Assembly: GCA_045652425.1 (NCBI GenBank)
Contig: JAZRUG010000017.1
Location: 1-64,000 of the forward strand
Direction: 5' to 3'
From: RGIG1995 sp045652425
GTDB lineage: Bacteria; Bacillota; Clostridia; Oscillospirales; CAG-272
DNA: 64,000 nt
Shown here: piece by piece, positions 1 through 8,823 of the stretch
Layout of the letters: each line of letters begins with the position of its first letter
Numbering within the stretch: the first letter of the stretch is position 1
The notes under the pieces: generated by a model
Databases searched by the model: none
Seen by the model: only the letters and a program-made list of their open reading frames with translations
Told to the model about the DNA's origin: nothing
Made by a program: the position numbers and the translations under genes

Positions 1-77
1 ACTTCTACAACCACCAACGTATCCAACTAAAAACAAAACTGACACCATTTGAAAAACGATGTCAGTTCATTGCTTAA
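1..77 (+). pseudogene. IS3-family transposase, C-terminal end only (cut by window edge)
   Basis: Reading from base 3 in one frame gives 24 residues and a stop at 75-77. The peptide begins FYNHQRIQLKTKLTP, which is the typical extreme C-terminus of the IS3/IS150-type OrfB transposase (rve integrase core), where a YN-x-R stretch is followed by LTP. The rest of the gene lies outside the window, so it may be intact. The call rests on the recognised tail alone. Confidence 0.65.
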
Positions 78-150
78 AATTTAATTCAATCTACCATATA
101 GGTCCTTTTTGTGCTGTCTGCATAAATTGGTGCAGTCCACATCAAATTAG
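1..150 (+). mobile_element. right end of an IS3-like insertion sequence
   Basis: About 70 bases follow the transposase stop before a GGTGCAGTCCA motif near 129-139, which resembles the GCAGT-containing terminal repeats of IS150-type elements. The exact end cannot be fixed because the left end is outside the window. Confidence 0.4.
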
Positions 151-195
151 CCCATTTTTTATATTACTCAAAACCAACATAATCAACTAATAATT

Positions 196-443
196 ACGAC
201 CTCATCCGTCTCGGCAGCAAAATAATAAGATAAATGAGGTCTGTACACTGCCTCGACACCTTCTCCCACCGGAGAAGGTCTTTGTTTGTACAAACTTTTA
301 AAAATATTAGTTATAAAAAATATAACTTTTTTCAATTTAGAGTAAAATTATACATTGTACCTTCTCCGGTGGGAGAAGGTGTCGTACCGCCAATAAATAA
401 TAGTTTTTTATTAATCTTTATGCGGTGCGACGGATGAGGTCGT
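196..443. repeat. nested palindromic repeat, copy 1 (MITE-like)
   Basis: A 248-bp non-coding unit. The outer inverted repeat is ACGACCTCATCCGTC at 196-210 against its complement at 429-443. An inner perfect 26-bp inverted repeat lies at 254-279 and 359-384, and each inner arm is itself nearly palindromic (CCTTCTCC / GGAGAAGG). A second copy with the same arms but a diverged middle lies at 42482-42721. No coding capacity is credible. It resembles a miniature inverted-repeat element; no target duplication could be identified. Confidence 0.85.
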
Positions 444-462
444 CAATATTAGTGCGGCACAT

Positions 463-1299
463 CTATTTTATGCTCTTTACGTTTGAAGGATTAATACCTA
501 TGTATTTTTTGAACGTTACCGAAAAGTAGGCAAGACTCTTGAATCCACATTCAAATGCGATGTCATTTACAGCAACGTCAGATTCACACAGCCTGTTGTA
601 AGCATATTTTATTTTTTGCATATTGATGTAAATAGCGGGAGTATATCCCGTAACCTCTTTAAACTTTCTGCAAAAATAAAACTTACTATAGCCTATATGC
701 GCCGCAATATCGTCTATTGTGATGTCAGAATTAAAATTCTTATTTATATAGTTTATACTTCGCTCAATGCTTACAAGACAGTTGTTGGGACTTGTATCCT
801 TCTCTTGTGCAGACGAATGGTTTTCGAACAAACCAACACAAAGACGAAGCAGCTCTATATTGGCTTTTGTCTGATAGAAGGACGGACGGTTCATAATAAT
901 GTTTTTTATCGTGTAAATTAAGCTAAATAAGCATTCGTCATTGATTTTCTCTTGAATACGTTTCTTTTCAAGAGAAAGACCGTTTTTCTCCAGATGATTT
1001 TTATCAATAATCAAGCAATCGTAAGTAACCTCTTCGCTAATAGCTATTATGTTGTGCAAAACGTTCGGATTGATAACGATAATATCCCCGACTTCAGCAA
1101 TAAAAACATCTTTGTCAAGATGGATTTTTAATTTTCCCTTTGTTATAAAAAGCACCTCAAGGTCTAAATGCTTGTTTACCAAGAAAATCATATCTTTTCT
1201 TTTCGTTGTGTCAAAATAATAATCAAAAGGAATGTCGCTATTCTCATAGTTGCGGATTTCAACCCCGCCGAAATTTGATATCGTAATTGATTTATTCAT
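463..1299 (-). CDS. AraC-family transcriptional regulator
   Basis: A 278-residue protein with an N-terminal cupin-like sensor domain (about residues 20-140, with the LFITKGKLKIHLD and GDIIVINPNVLHNI stretches typical of an AraC arm). The C-terminal double helix-turn-helix (about 180-278) contains IAAHIGYSKFYFCRKFKE and AFECGFKSLAYFSVTFKK. It should bind DNA and respond to a small ligand, probably a sugar. It is transcribed away from upp, whose terminators lie behind its promoter region. No adjacent target gene is visible, because the neighbouring side is the repeat and IS end. The family call is firm; the ligand is unknown. Confidence 0.93.
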   Translation of the reverse strand: MNKSITISNFGGVEIRNYENSDIPFDYYFDTTKRKDMIFLVNKHLDLEVLFITKGKLKIHLDKDVFIAEVGDIIVINPNVLHNIIAISEEVTYDCLIIDKNHLEKNGLSLEKKRIQEKINDECLFSLIYTIKNIIMNRPSFYQTKANIELLRLCVGLFENHSSAQEKDTSPNNCLVSIERSINYINKNFNSDITIDDIAAHIGYSKFYFCRKFKEVTGYTPAIYINMQKIKYAYNRLCESDVAVNDIAFECGFKSLAYFSVTFKKYIGINPSNVKSIK

Positions 1300-1387
1300 T
1301 TGTTTACCAATCTTTGAGAAAACAAAAAAGGATTCTCTTTTCTGAATTTTTATCGTTAATTTATTATATCACTAAACATAAAAAAAC

Positions 1388-1404
1388 GCAAGGCAAAGCC
1401 TTGC
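1388..1404 (-). terminator. second intrinsic terminator of uraA-upp
   Basis: On the minus strand GCAAGGC-TTT-GCCTTGC is followed by a run of Ts. It lies 76 bases past the upp stop and behind another terminator, so the two act in tandem before the AraC gene. Confidence 0.7.
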
Positions 1405-1435
1405 AAAATGAATTTTTCACTATAATCACACAAAA

Positions 1436-1458
1436 AATCCTCGGAAAGTTCCGAGGAT
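1436..1458 (-). terminator. intrinsic terminator of uraA-upp
   Basis: On the minus strand AATCCTCGGAA-CTT-TCCGAGGATT is followed by TTTT. It starts about 20 bases after the upp stop codon. Confidence 0.85.
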
Positions 1459-1479
1459 TTTCTTATATAATGACTTCTA

Positions 1480-2121
1480 TTATTTCGTGCCAAACAATCT
1501 GTCTCCCGCATCACCAAGACCGGGGAGAATATAACCGTTTTCGTTGAGGCATCTGTCAAGGGTAGAAACGTAGATATCAACGTCGGGGTGTGCTTCCGCT
1601 ACCTTTGATACGCCTTCGGGCGCACCGATTATTGCCATAAACTTAATGTGCTTACAGCCTTTGTCTTTCAACAACTGTATAGCATCACACGCGCTTCCGC
1701 CGGTTGCGAGCATAGGGTCAACCACCATAACAAGCTTTTCTTCAATTCCGGCAGGCAGTTTGCAATAATAAGTCTCGGGCTTCAAAGTCTCTTCGTTTCT
1801 GTACATACCGATATGTCCGACTCTGGCAGACGGGAAAAGTACGTGCACGCCGTTAACCATACCAAGTCCCGCGCGAAGAATAGGAACAATAACGATTGAA
1901 TTATCAGCTACAACCATCTGTTTGCACGTTTCGAGGGGAGTTTTTACCTCGATTTCAGTTGTAAGAACGCCGTCTTTCAAACTTTCATAGGTCATAAGTG
2001 TAGTGATTTCTTCCACCAACTCACGAAACTCTTTCATACTTGTACGCTCATCGCGCAAAATCGCAATTTTATGACGAATCAGCGGATGGTCAAAAATAAC
2101 TACGTTTTCGTAATTTTTCAT
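1480..2121 (-). CDS. upp: uracil phosphoribosyltransferase
   Basis: A 213-residue enzyme, the usual length, converting uracil and PRPP to UMP in pyrimidine salvage. Visible motifs are the N-terminal HPLIRHKIAILRDE, the VPILRAGLGMV segment, the PRPP loop VVDPMLATGGSA and the uracil-contacting tail YILPGLGDAGDRLFG. AGGAGAAAATCT precedes the ATG. It lies 29 bases after uraA on the same strand, so transport and salvage are co-transcribed. Two terminators follow. Confidence 0.98.
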   Translation of the reverse strand: MKNYENVVIFDHPLIRHKIAILRDERTSMKEFRELVEEITTLMTYESLKDGVLTTEIEVKTPLETCKQMVVADNSIVIVPILRAGLGMVNGVHVLFPSARVGHIGMYRNEETLKPETYYCKLPAGIEEKLVMVVDPMLATGGSACDAIQLLKDKGCKHIKFMAIIGAPEGVSKVAEAHPDVDIYVSTLDRCLNENGYILPGLGDAGDRLFGTK

Positions 2122-2150
2122 AGATTTTCTCCTATATTACTTTGTTGGAG

Positions 2151-3524
2151 TTAATTTTTTTTGAATTTGTTCAAAAGAATGTTTACGCAAATTCCGAGAA
2201 TCAAAGCGCAAGCAATTGCTGTAAGAGTAACCTTACCGATACTCATTGCCATACCGCCGATACCGGAAATCAAAATTACCGAAACAGTAAAGAGGTTTGC
2301 ATTATCTTCCAAATCAACCTTCTGAATCATCTTCAAACCGGAAACCGCGATAAAGCCGTAGAGAGTAATACAAACACCGCCCATTACGCAACCGGGGATA
2401 GAATCAAGAAATGCAACGAAAGGAGATACGAACGAAATCAATATAGCAAGAATAGCAGTAGTTGTAATTGTAGCAACCGAAGCATTTCTGGTAATAGCAA
2501 CACAACCTACCGATTCACCGTATGTAGTATTGGGGCAACCACCGAAGAACGCGCCTACGAAAGAACCTACGCCGTCGCCGAGAAGTGTGCGGTGAAGTCC
2601 GGGTTCTTCAAGAAGGTCTTCTCCGATAATGCTGGAAAGATTTTTGTGGTCAGCAATATGCTCTGCAAATACAACGAATGCTACGGGAACGTAAGCAACA
2701 GCCACCGTCAAGAGATAACTTAAATCAAAATCCTTTACGCCTTTAAATGCTTCGATAAATGTAAATTTAGGAACATCAATAAAGGTTTTGAGTGTAACTC
2801 CGTCTGCAACGAGATTAGTAAAGGGAGTAAAGTCAATTACCTTTATTGCATCAATACCTGCAGCGTAACCGATAACCGTGAAAATCAAAGCCACGATATA
2901 GCCTGCAACAACACCGATGATAAAGGGTATAAGCTTTGTCATCTTGCTTCCGTAGGTTGCGCAAAGAGTAACTACTACAAGTGTAACCAATGCACAAACA
3001 AGAGATACCCAAATGTTACCTGTCATAATAAATGCGCCGTTACCGTCTTTAGGACCGTAAGAGAATACGTCATTAATAGCAGCAGAAGCCAACGAAAGAC
3101 CGATAAGAGCTACTGTAGGGCCGATAACTGCAGCAGGCATAAGCTTGTTGATCCAAGCAACACCTACGAATTTTACAACCAAAGCGATTACAACGTAAAC
3201 GAGACAAGCGAAAGCCGCACCGATTAAAAGTCCGAGATATCCGGCACTCATAGATACGCTTCCTGCGAAAGCCGCGCTCATAGAACCGATAAATGCGAAT
3301 GATGAGCCAAGGAATACGGGGCTGCGGAATTTTGTGAAAAGCTGATAAACAAGCGTTCCTACACCCGCGCCGAAAAGTGCCGCGGAAATCGACATACCGT
3401 TTCCGACAATTGCGGGAACAGCGATTGTTGCCGCCATAATTGCGAGAAGCTGCTGGATAGCAAATACAATAAGCTGATTAAACTTCGGCTTATCGTGAAT
3501 GCCGTAAACAAGATTGTTTGCCAT
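2151..3524 (-). CDS. uraA: uracil permease (NCS2 family)
   Basis: A 457-residue membrane protein with about 12-14 hydrophobic segments, of the usual NCS2 length. It opens with the family signature QQLLAIMAATIAVPAIVGNG and holds the conserved FVVFAEHIADHKNL and GGCPNTTYGESVGC stretches (the latter the substrate motif QNxGxxxxT/TYGE region). It imports uracil by proton symport. It is the first gene of uraA-upp. Its leader carries a promoter at 3588-3615 and a small GAAA-capped hairpin at 3563-3578, which could matter for regulation; no PyrR-type site was recognised. Confidence 0.96.
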   Translation of the reverse strand: MANNLVYGIHDKPKFNQLIVFAIQQLLAIMAATIAVPAIVGNGMSISAALFGAGVGTLVYQLFTKFRSPVFLGSSFAFIGSMSAAFAGSVSMSAGYLGLLIGAAFACLVYVVIALVVKFVGVAWINKLMPAAVIGPTVALIGLSLASAAINDVFSYGPKDGNGAFIMTGNIWVSLVCALVTLVVVTLCATYGSKMTKLIPFIIGVVAGYIVALIFTVIGYAAGIDAIKVIDFTPFTNLVADGVTLKTFIDVPKFTFIEAFKGVKDFDLSYLLTVAVAYVPVAFVVFAEHIADHKNLSSIIGEDLLEEPGLHRTLLGDGVGSFVGAFFGGCPNTTYGESVGCVAITRNASVATITTTAILAILISFVSPFVAFLDSIPGCVMGGVCITLYGFIAVSGLKMIQKVDLEDNANLFTVSVILISGIGGMAMSIGKVTLTAIACALILGICVNILLNKFKKN

Positions 3525-3587
3525 TTTCTTTACTCTCCTGTAATTTGTTATTAAATTTTTGATAATGCTTTCGCATTACCTCTTATC

Positions 3588-3615
3588 ATTCTATCACATT
3601 TTCACAAAAAGTCAA
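3588..3615 (-). promoter_or_regulatory. sigma-A promoter of uraA-upp
   Basis: On the minus strand TTGACT (3610-3615) and TAGAAT (3588-3593) are 16 bases apart. The resulting leader of roughly 55 bases contains the hairpin TAATGC-TTTC-GCATTA at 3563-3578 upstream of the AGGAGAG ribosome binding site. Confidence 0.65.
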
Positions 3616-3672
3616 CTTCTGTCGAACAAAAAATTAACGAATAGTATTTTGTCCACTTCTTTCATCGAAATC

Positions 3673-4269
3673 TTATGCATTACCGCATAGACCACGCGAT
3701 TGTTTTTTCACTAATTTTTCAGACTGTTTTTTTATTTGGCTGAAATCGTACCACTCCAGACAACGCAGGTCGATTTTTTGTTTAGTCAGCGCATCAAGCA
3801 GTTCATCACCTTTTGGCGATTCATTGGATTCGATACCGAAAATACAGTCGCTTAATTCGATAATCTTGTAGCAAAGGTTGTAATTATCTGCGTGATAATA
3901 CGCAAACTTGCTATTGGCAATATCAAGTATCATTATCGGGCAACTGCTCTTTTTCGTTGCTTTATTATAAATAAACGGTTGCAGAAAAATAATGTTGCCG
4001 CTTTGATTAACAAAGAAATTACGGTAAAAATTTATTTTATCGGCAACGTTCAAAACCAATTCGGGCTTCTCTTTGTTTTTTAATATCGCCAAAAAGCCCA
4101 TATACCGACCCATACTTACCTCTGCAATTGAATAAATGCAGCACAACGTATCACTTTTAGGTATATGATGAAAATTATCAAACACGTAAGGGATAGTGTT
4201 TCGGTTATCCCAATGCGGAAGACTTGAAAAATCAAAATCCCAATCCGTTTTACGATATTCTTCGTTCAT
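3673..4269 (-). CDS. hypothetical protein
   Basis: 198 residues from the ATG at 4269, chosen because GAGGTGAGAAGT sits just before it; the longer frame from 4356 would begin inside the terminator of the aconitase X operon. The protein (MNEEYRKTDWDFDFSSLPHW...) has alternating strand-like hydrophobic stretches, no signal peptide and no membrane segment. I do not recognise the family; it resembles proteins of unknown function seen near immunity-type genes, but that is only an impression. It has its own promoter and no operon partner. Confidence 0.7.
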   Translation of the reverse strand: MNEEYRKTDWDFDFSSLPHWDNRNTIPYVFDNFHHIPKSDTLCCIYSIAEVSMGRYMGFLAILKNKEKPELVLNVADKINFYRNFFVNQSGNIIFLQPFIYNKATKKSSCPIMILDIANSKFAYYHADNYNLCYKIIELSDCIFGIESNESPKGDELLDALTKQKIDLRCLEWYDFSQIKKQSEKLVKKQSRGLCGNA

Positions 4270-4288
4270 ACTTCTCACCTCAAAGTCA

Positions 4289-4316
4289 ATTATATCACTA
4301 TAATATATAATTACAA
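4289..4316 (-). promoter_or_regulatory. promoter of the hypothetical gene at 3673-4269
   Basis: TTGTAA (4311-4316) and TATAAT (4289-4294) on the minus strand are 16 bases apart, about 20 bases before the chosen start codon. Confidence 0.55.
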
Positions 4317-4338
4317 TACTTCCACCACAAGTAAAAAT

Positions 4339-4366
4339 AAAAAGGCATTTTCTCAAATGCCTTTTT
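4339..4366 (-). terminator. intrinsic terminator after the aconitase X operon
   Basis: AAAAAGGCATTT-GAGA-AAATGCCTTTTT begins a few bases after the stop of the small subunit. It is symmetrical and could act in both directions. Confidence 0.85.
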
Positions 4367-4370
4367 ATTT

Positions 4371-4814
4371 TTACTCTACTTCAACCACGCCGTCTGCCTT
4401 GACAGTGATTTTCATTCCGTCTTTAACGTAGTTTAAAAATTCATCGCCAAGTGAATCAATTACAGGCATAGTTACTTTATCAACCCAAACATCAGCAAGA
4501 ATTGCACCTGCAGCCGCCAGCGAGTCAATATGATTAGCAAAGAGCATACAAGCGGGATTTTTCTCCATTGAACAAGCGCAATAAAGCACAAGACCGCCAG
4601 TTGTTGAGCCAATGGTCTGAGGCAAACAAAGCGCTTTGTTTATAAGCGACTTGCCATAAAGCTCCTTATTACTCTGATCTCCGCACTTTACTTCCTTATC
4701 ACCAAACTGCAACGCCATCTGAAACGAAGCCAAGGTGTTAAAACCTTCCTTTGTTACTACCGCCTCGGCAGTTACTTCACCGGGAGTTACAACTCTACCT
4801 TTAAACTGTTTCAT
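4371..4814 (-). CDS. aconitase X swivel-domain (small) subunit, DUF126
   Basis: 147 residues matching the DUF126 swivel domain that pairs with the aconitase X catalytic subunit. The conserved core QTIGSTTGGLVLYCAC carries the serine-threonine-glycine active-site loop of this family. The ATG overlaps the stop of the large subunit by one base (TAATG), so the two are translationally coupled. In archaea such pairs act as phosphomevalonate dehydratase; in bacteria, characterised aconitase X enzymes dehydrate cis-3-hydroxy-L-proline. Which applies here is not settled by the sequence. Confidence 0.9.
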   Translation of the reverse strand: MKQFKGRVVTPGEVTAEAVVTKEGFNTLASFQMALQFGDKEVKCGDQSNKELYGKSLINKALCLPQTIGSTTGGLVLYCACSMEKNPACMLFANHIDSLAAAGAILADVWVDKVTMPVIDSLGDEFLNYVKDGMKITVKADGVVEVE

Positions 4815-6088
4815 TAGTTTTTACCTCCTGTAATGATTTCGAGAATTTCCGCATCGGTATAATATCTCGCGCTCGTATAAGTGCGAAGCTTATTTGAGGA
4901 GGTAATAACCGGCATCTTTTTGCAAAGAGGATTGTTCATATACATAAGCGGACAGATATAAGAGGTAATAACACCGGTTGCTTTGAGTCTTTCCGCATAT
5001 TCTGTCTTTTCAAACGCTTCAAGCACGCCGGGGGAGGCAGTAAATACAGTGTTAATAGTAACCTTCTTTTTGCCGTTATTTTTAAGCTGTGCTTCGAGCT
5101 TGAGAGTCCAATCCTTGAGCTGTTCCAAAGAGAGATGAGGACAACCAACAAAACAAAGTTTAGGTTTTGCATCGGGATTTTTCCAGATAACAGGATAGTT
5201 ATTCTTTACTCTTTCAAGCTCGGCATCATCAATAATATATTCCTTTGCGCCCTCTGCAATAAGACTTTCTCCAAGTTCTACTGCTTCGGGAGTGAGGTTT
5301 GCGATATGGTAAAGACCTACTGCACCGTTGGATGCTGTTGCCGCACCGAAGTCCTTGAGGTAAGCACAAGCGGAATCGTTCAGCTCGTTGCCGATCCACT
5401 GATCAAGTCCTACAATGTATGGAACGTCCTCCATAACTTTCATACCGATAGCAGAGCCGAGAAGCTGCGCTTCAGGTTTCTTTGTGGTTTGTACCCTTAC
5501 AACCCAAGTTGCTTTTCTGCCTTCATCGGTCAAAAGTCCAAAGTAAGGAACAAAACCAACAATAGAACCCATAATATCAATAATACCTGAATTACGGTTA
5601 CATCTTGCACCAAGCACCGAGTTAGCATAAACAACCGCACTTGATTCTGCCCAAGAAAGAACTTCGCCCTTTTTCGGCGTATTGCCTACCTCGTCCATAT
5701 AGCAGGTGCAGGTAAAGGCGTGTTTATCCATAAGACCAAGCTTGCCGAGTTGTTCTTCATAGAAATCCTGTTTTGTGTACATAAACTTATTGAACACAAG
5801 ATTCTGTAAAAAGTTTGCAGGAACGTTTTTATCAAGCGGACGGGGGTCAACTGAAAATTTTTGCTCTGATGTAACATCAGCATCAAGAAGCTGCTGCATC
5901 AAATCATATACGGGGGACATAACCTTGAGACCAAAGGAAGTTACAAGGTGGTTGTATTTTGATGTAATAGGTACAAGCTTTTCAGCTTCAAAAGCATCGC
6001 CGTACATAACTAAAGTTTTCATAACCTTTGCAAGTGTTTCACCCTTTTCGCCGTCAAGGATGGCTTGCTGTTCTTTTGTTAATATCAT
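4814..6088 (-). CDS. aconitase X catalytic (large) subunit, DUF521
   Basis: 424 residues, the usual length for the aconitase X catalytic subunit. Conserved cysteines likely to hold the Fe-S cluster occur in FTCTCYMDEVG, GARCNRNSG and CFVGCPHLSLEQL. GGAGAAGAAAAA precedes the start, 12 bases after the flavoenzyme frame. The operon is flavin oxidoreductase, large subunit, small subunit. Pairing a dehydratase with an enoate reductase-like flavoenzyme suggests stepwise breakdown of a hydroxylated acid or amino acid, but the substrate is inference only. Confidence 0.92.
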   Translation of the reverse strand: MILTKEQQAILDGEKGETLAKVMKTLVMYGDAFEAEKLVPITSKYNHLVTSFGLKVMSPVYDLMQQLLDADVTSEQKFSVDPRPLDKNVPANFLQNLVFNKFMYTKQDFYEEQLGKLGLMDKHAFTCTCYMDEVGNTPKKGEVLSWAESSAVVYANSVLGARCNRNSGIIDIMGSIVGFVPYFGLLTDEGRKATWVVRVQTTKKPEAQLLGSAIGMKVMEDVPYIVGLDQWIGNELNDSACAYLKDFGAATASNGAVGLYHIANLTPEAVELGESLIAEGAKEYIIDDAELERVKNNYPVIWKNPDAKPKLCFVGCPHLSLEQLKDWTLKLEAQLKNNGKKKVTINTVFTASPGVLEAFEKTEYAERLKATGVITSYICPLMYMNNPLCKKMPVITSSNKLRTYTSARYYTDAEILEIITGGKN

Positions 6089-6100
6089 TTTTTCTTCTCC

Positions 6101-8170
6101 TTACAGTTTCATACAGGTTCTCCAAGCGCCCCAAATAACGCTACGGAGATTTCCTACCTTTTCGGCATCACCAATAACGTGAATATGTCTGCCTTTTGAA
6201 ACAATAGGCGCAGAATTATAACCTACAGACAGAATAACAGAATCAGAATTCACGGTAAAGGTTTTACCATCTTTGTCCTTTAGAGTAACACTTCCATTGT
6301 TTATCTCACAAAGTGAAGTTTCAAGATGTACCGGAACATTGTTAGTCTTAAAGAAATCACGCAAATAACTCGTATTGGCAAGACAAATACCGGGAGTAGT
6401 AATCAGGTCATCCTGCATTTCCACAATAACGGGTTTTTTACCATTTAAATAGAGGTCGTATGCAATTTCACATCCCGTAAGTCCACCGCCGACAACTACA
6501 ACGTTCTCACCAACGGTCTTGTTGCCAAGCAAATAGTCTACTGCTTCTATAGCGGTTTCCGCGCCCTTTACAGGAATACTTTTAGCCTTAGCTCCGGTAG
6601 CTACAATAACTTCATCGGCATCAAGTGATTTTACATCCTTGATTTCGGTATTTAAATTTACATTGATAGGATACTTGGCAAGTTCACGGATATACCACGC
6701 GATAAGTGCCCTATCCTTTTCCTTAAAGGAAGGAGCTGACGCTGCAATAAATACGCCGCCGAGCTTATCGCTCTTTTCATAAAGAGTTACTTCGTGTCCA
6801 CGCTTTGCGCAAACGAGAGCAGCTTCCATACCGCCAATACCGCCACCGATAATAGCAATCTTTTTAGATTTCTTTGCAGGTTCTATATAATATTTCTTCG
6901 ACTGCATTGTTTCGGGATTTAGCGCACAACGTGCAAGTCCCATTGTATCGGTAAGGTCTTGTGTATTGGCGTGTCCTTTTGAAGACGAGAAGTTAAAGCA
7001 ACCGCTATGACAGCAAATACAAGGCTTGATATCCTCAAGTCTATCTTCAATCAATTTTGTAATCCATTCGGGGTCAACAAGGAATTGACGAGCAACACCG
7101 ACAGCGTCAATTTTACCGTCAGCAACAGCTTTCGCACCAACTTCAGCATCCATTCTGCCGGCGCACACAACAGGAATATCTACAAATTTCTTAATATGTG
7201 CTACATCGTCGAGGTTGCAGTTTTCGGGCATATACATAGGCGGATGCGCCCAATATCAAGAGTCGTAAGTTCCGTTATCGGCGTTAAGCATATCATAACC
7301 CGCATCCTGCAAAAATTTAGCTGCCTTTTCGGATTCTTGCATATTGCGCCCTACCTCGATATATTCTTCACCGGGCATAGCGCCTTCGCAGAAACCTTTC
7401 ATCTTGGATTCTACAGAATAACGAAGTGATACAGGATAATCCTCACCGCAAGCTTCTTTAATTGCCTTTACAACTTCTGCTGCAAAACGATAACGGTTTT
7501 CAAAGCTTCCGCCGTATTCATCTGTACGCTTATTGAAAAATTCAATTGCAAATTGGTCAAGCAAATATCCTTCGTGAACAGCGTGAACCTCAACGCCATC
7601 AACACCGGCTTCTTTACAAAGCTTTGCGGTTTTAGCAAAAGCTTCAATGATTTCGTGAATTTGGCTCTTTGTCATTTCGGGGCATTCGATATCGTGCGCC
7701 CAACGAGATTTTTGCGGAGAGGGAGATGCAAGTTCGTGTGAAGTATCGATAATCGGCTTTACAATTGCGCGAGTAATTTTGTTTTTATGTAAAGGAGCTA
7801 CAAGTTCGGTAATTGCCCAAGAACGCCCCATACCTGCAGTAAGCTGAATAAAGAGTTTTGCGCCCGTCTTATGAATCTCGTCCATAAAGACTTTGAGATC
7901 CTCAAACATTTTCGGGTTCTGCCAAAGCCACTTTCCCCAAAAAGTATCGCGTAAGGGTGCAATACCGGGAATGATAAGACCTACATTATTGTTAGCTCTT
8001 TCAAGGAAAAGCTTTGCCGCCTCTTTGTCAAAGTGACAACCGGTAAGTTCAAACCAACCGAACAGTGAGGTTCCTCCCATAGGACACATTACGATTCTGT
8101 TTTTAATTTCAACGTTACCAATTTTCCAAGGCGTAAATAACGCCTCGTATTTTTCGTCCATTTTGCTCAT
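6101..8170 (-). pseudogene. NADH:flavin oxidoreductase (Old Yellow Enzyme / 2,4-dienoyl-CoA reductase type) with in-frame UGA
   Basis: Two collinear frames make one 688-residue reductase split by a TGA at 7256-7258. The N-terminal half is an FMN TIM barrel (LFTPWKIGNVEIKNRIVMCP; DGVEVHAVHEGYLLDQF). The C-terminal half holds the 4Fe-4S site (CICCHSGC ... C) and the FAD/NAD fold (IAIIGGGIGGMEAA; VVVGGGLTGCEIA). Around the stop the reading is GTYDS-stop-YWAHPPMYMP in one frame, where I recall Trp in relatives, so a single TGG-to-TGA change explains it. The start at 8170 has GGAAGG ahead. The rest is undamaged, so it is either a fresh nonsense mutation, a readthrough site or a sequence error. Confidence 0.85.
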
Positions 8171-8203
8171 AAAAGACCTTCCTTTCAATATTTCACATTT
8201 TAA

Positions 8204-8608
8204 TTATTTTTTCAAAGTATCTTCTTGGCCACGATATACCACAAACTTGCAGAAGAGAAACTCTAATACGAAATTTGCCAACATTGTTACAATTAAGATA
8301 ATAAAATCATTTACACCAAAACTTTCGGCCATATTACCAAGGTACGTAGATAACGGTGTGAATACCAAATAAAAGCCAAACACCTTTGCCATAGCGATCG
8401 GCACATTAGCCGCAGACTTGAAGGTGTATCGGCGATTAAGAGTAAAGTTCCAAAGAATTGAAAGTACAAGGGAAATCAGATAAGGCACCCAATAATCCTT
8501 GATGAATATTTCAAGAAGTGCAAACGATCCAATTTGAATAACTCCGGCAGAAGCAGAAAAGAGCGTAAATTTTATTGCCTGCCACACTTGTTTCTTATTT
8601 TCTTTCAT
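8204..8608 (-). CDS. GtrA-family membrane protein
   Basis: 134 residues from the ATG at 8608, which follows GAGGAAATTGCA. Four hydrophobic segments and the conserved SLVLSILWNFTLNRRYTF stretch mark the GtrA/DPMS flippase-like family, thought to move or assist lipid-linked sugars in cell-surface glycosylation. It directly follows a truncated MarR gene and seems to use that gene's promoter; the aconitase X/flavoenzyme operon starts 33 bases later on the same strand. Confidence 0.88.
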   Translation of the reverse strand: MKENKKQVWQAIKFTLFSASAGVIQIGSFALLEIFIKDYWVPYLISLVLSILWNFTLNRRYTFKSAANVPIAMAKVFGFYLVFTPLSTYLGNMAESFGVNDFIILIVTMLANFVLEFLFCKFVVYRGQEDTLKK

Positions 8609-8618
8609 TGCAATTTCC

Positions 8619-8795
8619 TCATTTCTCATTATTCTCGGAAACGGTCTCTAAGCTATCGCTTATAATGGAAAGACTACGATAGAAAGCAATTCTTTCAGCT
8701 TCGGTAAGCCCCACACTGATTTCATTAAAAACATCGTCAATTACATCGGCTGTCTTCTTGTCAACAGTAAGACCTTTTATTTCAGAAGTTTCGTT
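8619..8795 (-). pseudogene. MarR-family regulator, C-terminal remnant
   Basis: The minus strand reads in one frame to VGLTEAERIAFYRSLSIISD and then a stop. This matches the C-terminal dimerisation helices of the complete MarR protein at 33081-33530 (NGLSEEDRVVFYRSLALISN). The DNA-binding two-thirds is missing; an in-frame stop lies just upstream at 8796-8798 and a promoter only about 30 bases further. An internal deletion seems to have removed the body of the gene. The product cannot bind DNA. Confidence 0.8.
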
Positions 8796-8823
8796 TCACT
8801 AATTAATGCCTCAACAATTATAG

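Noticed and set aside
234..437. 67-codon open frame inside the first nested palindrome
   Set aside because: It is made of the inverted-repeat arms, is not preserved in the second copy and has no ribosome site.
5135..5590. 151-codon plus-strand frame antisense to aconitase X large subunit
   Set aside because: Shadow frame of a well-supported gene.
7256..7258. Genetic-code change (UGA read as Trp) for the whole genome
   Set aside because: Many intact genes in the window end in UGA, with overlapping starts of the next gene, so UGA is a working stop here.
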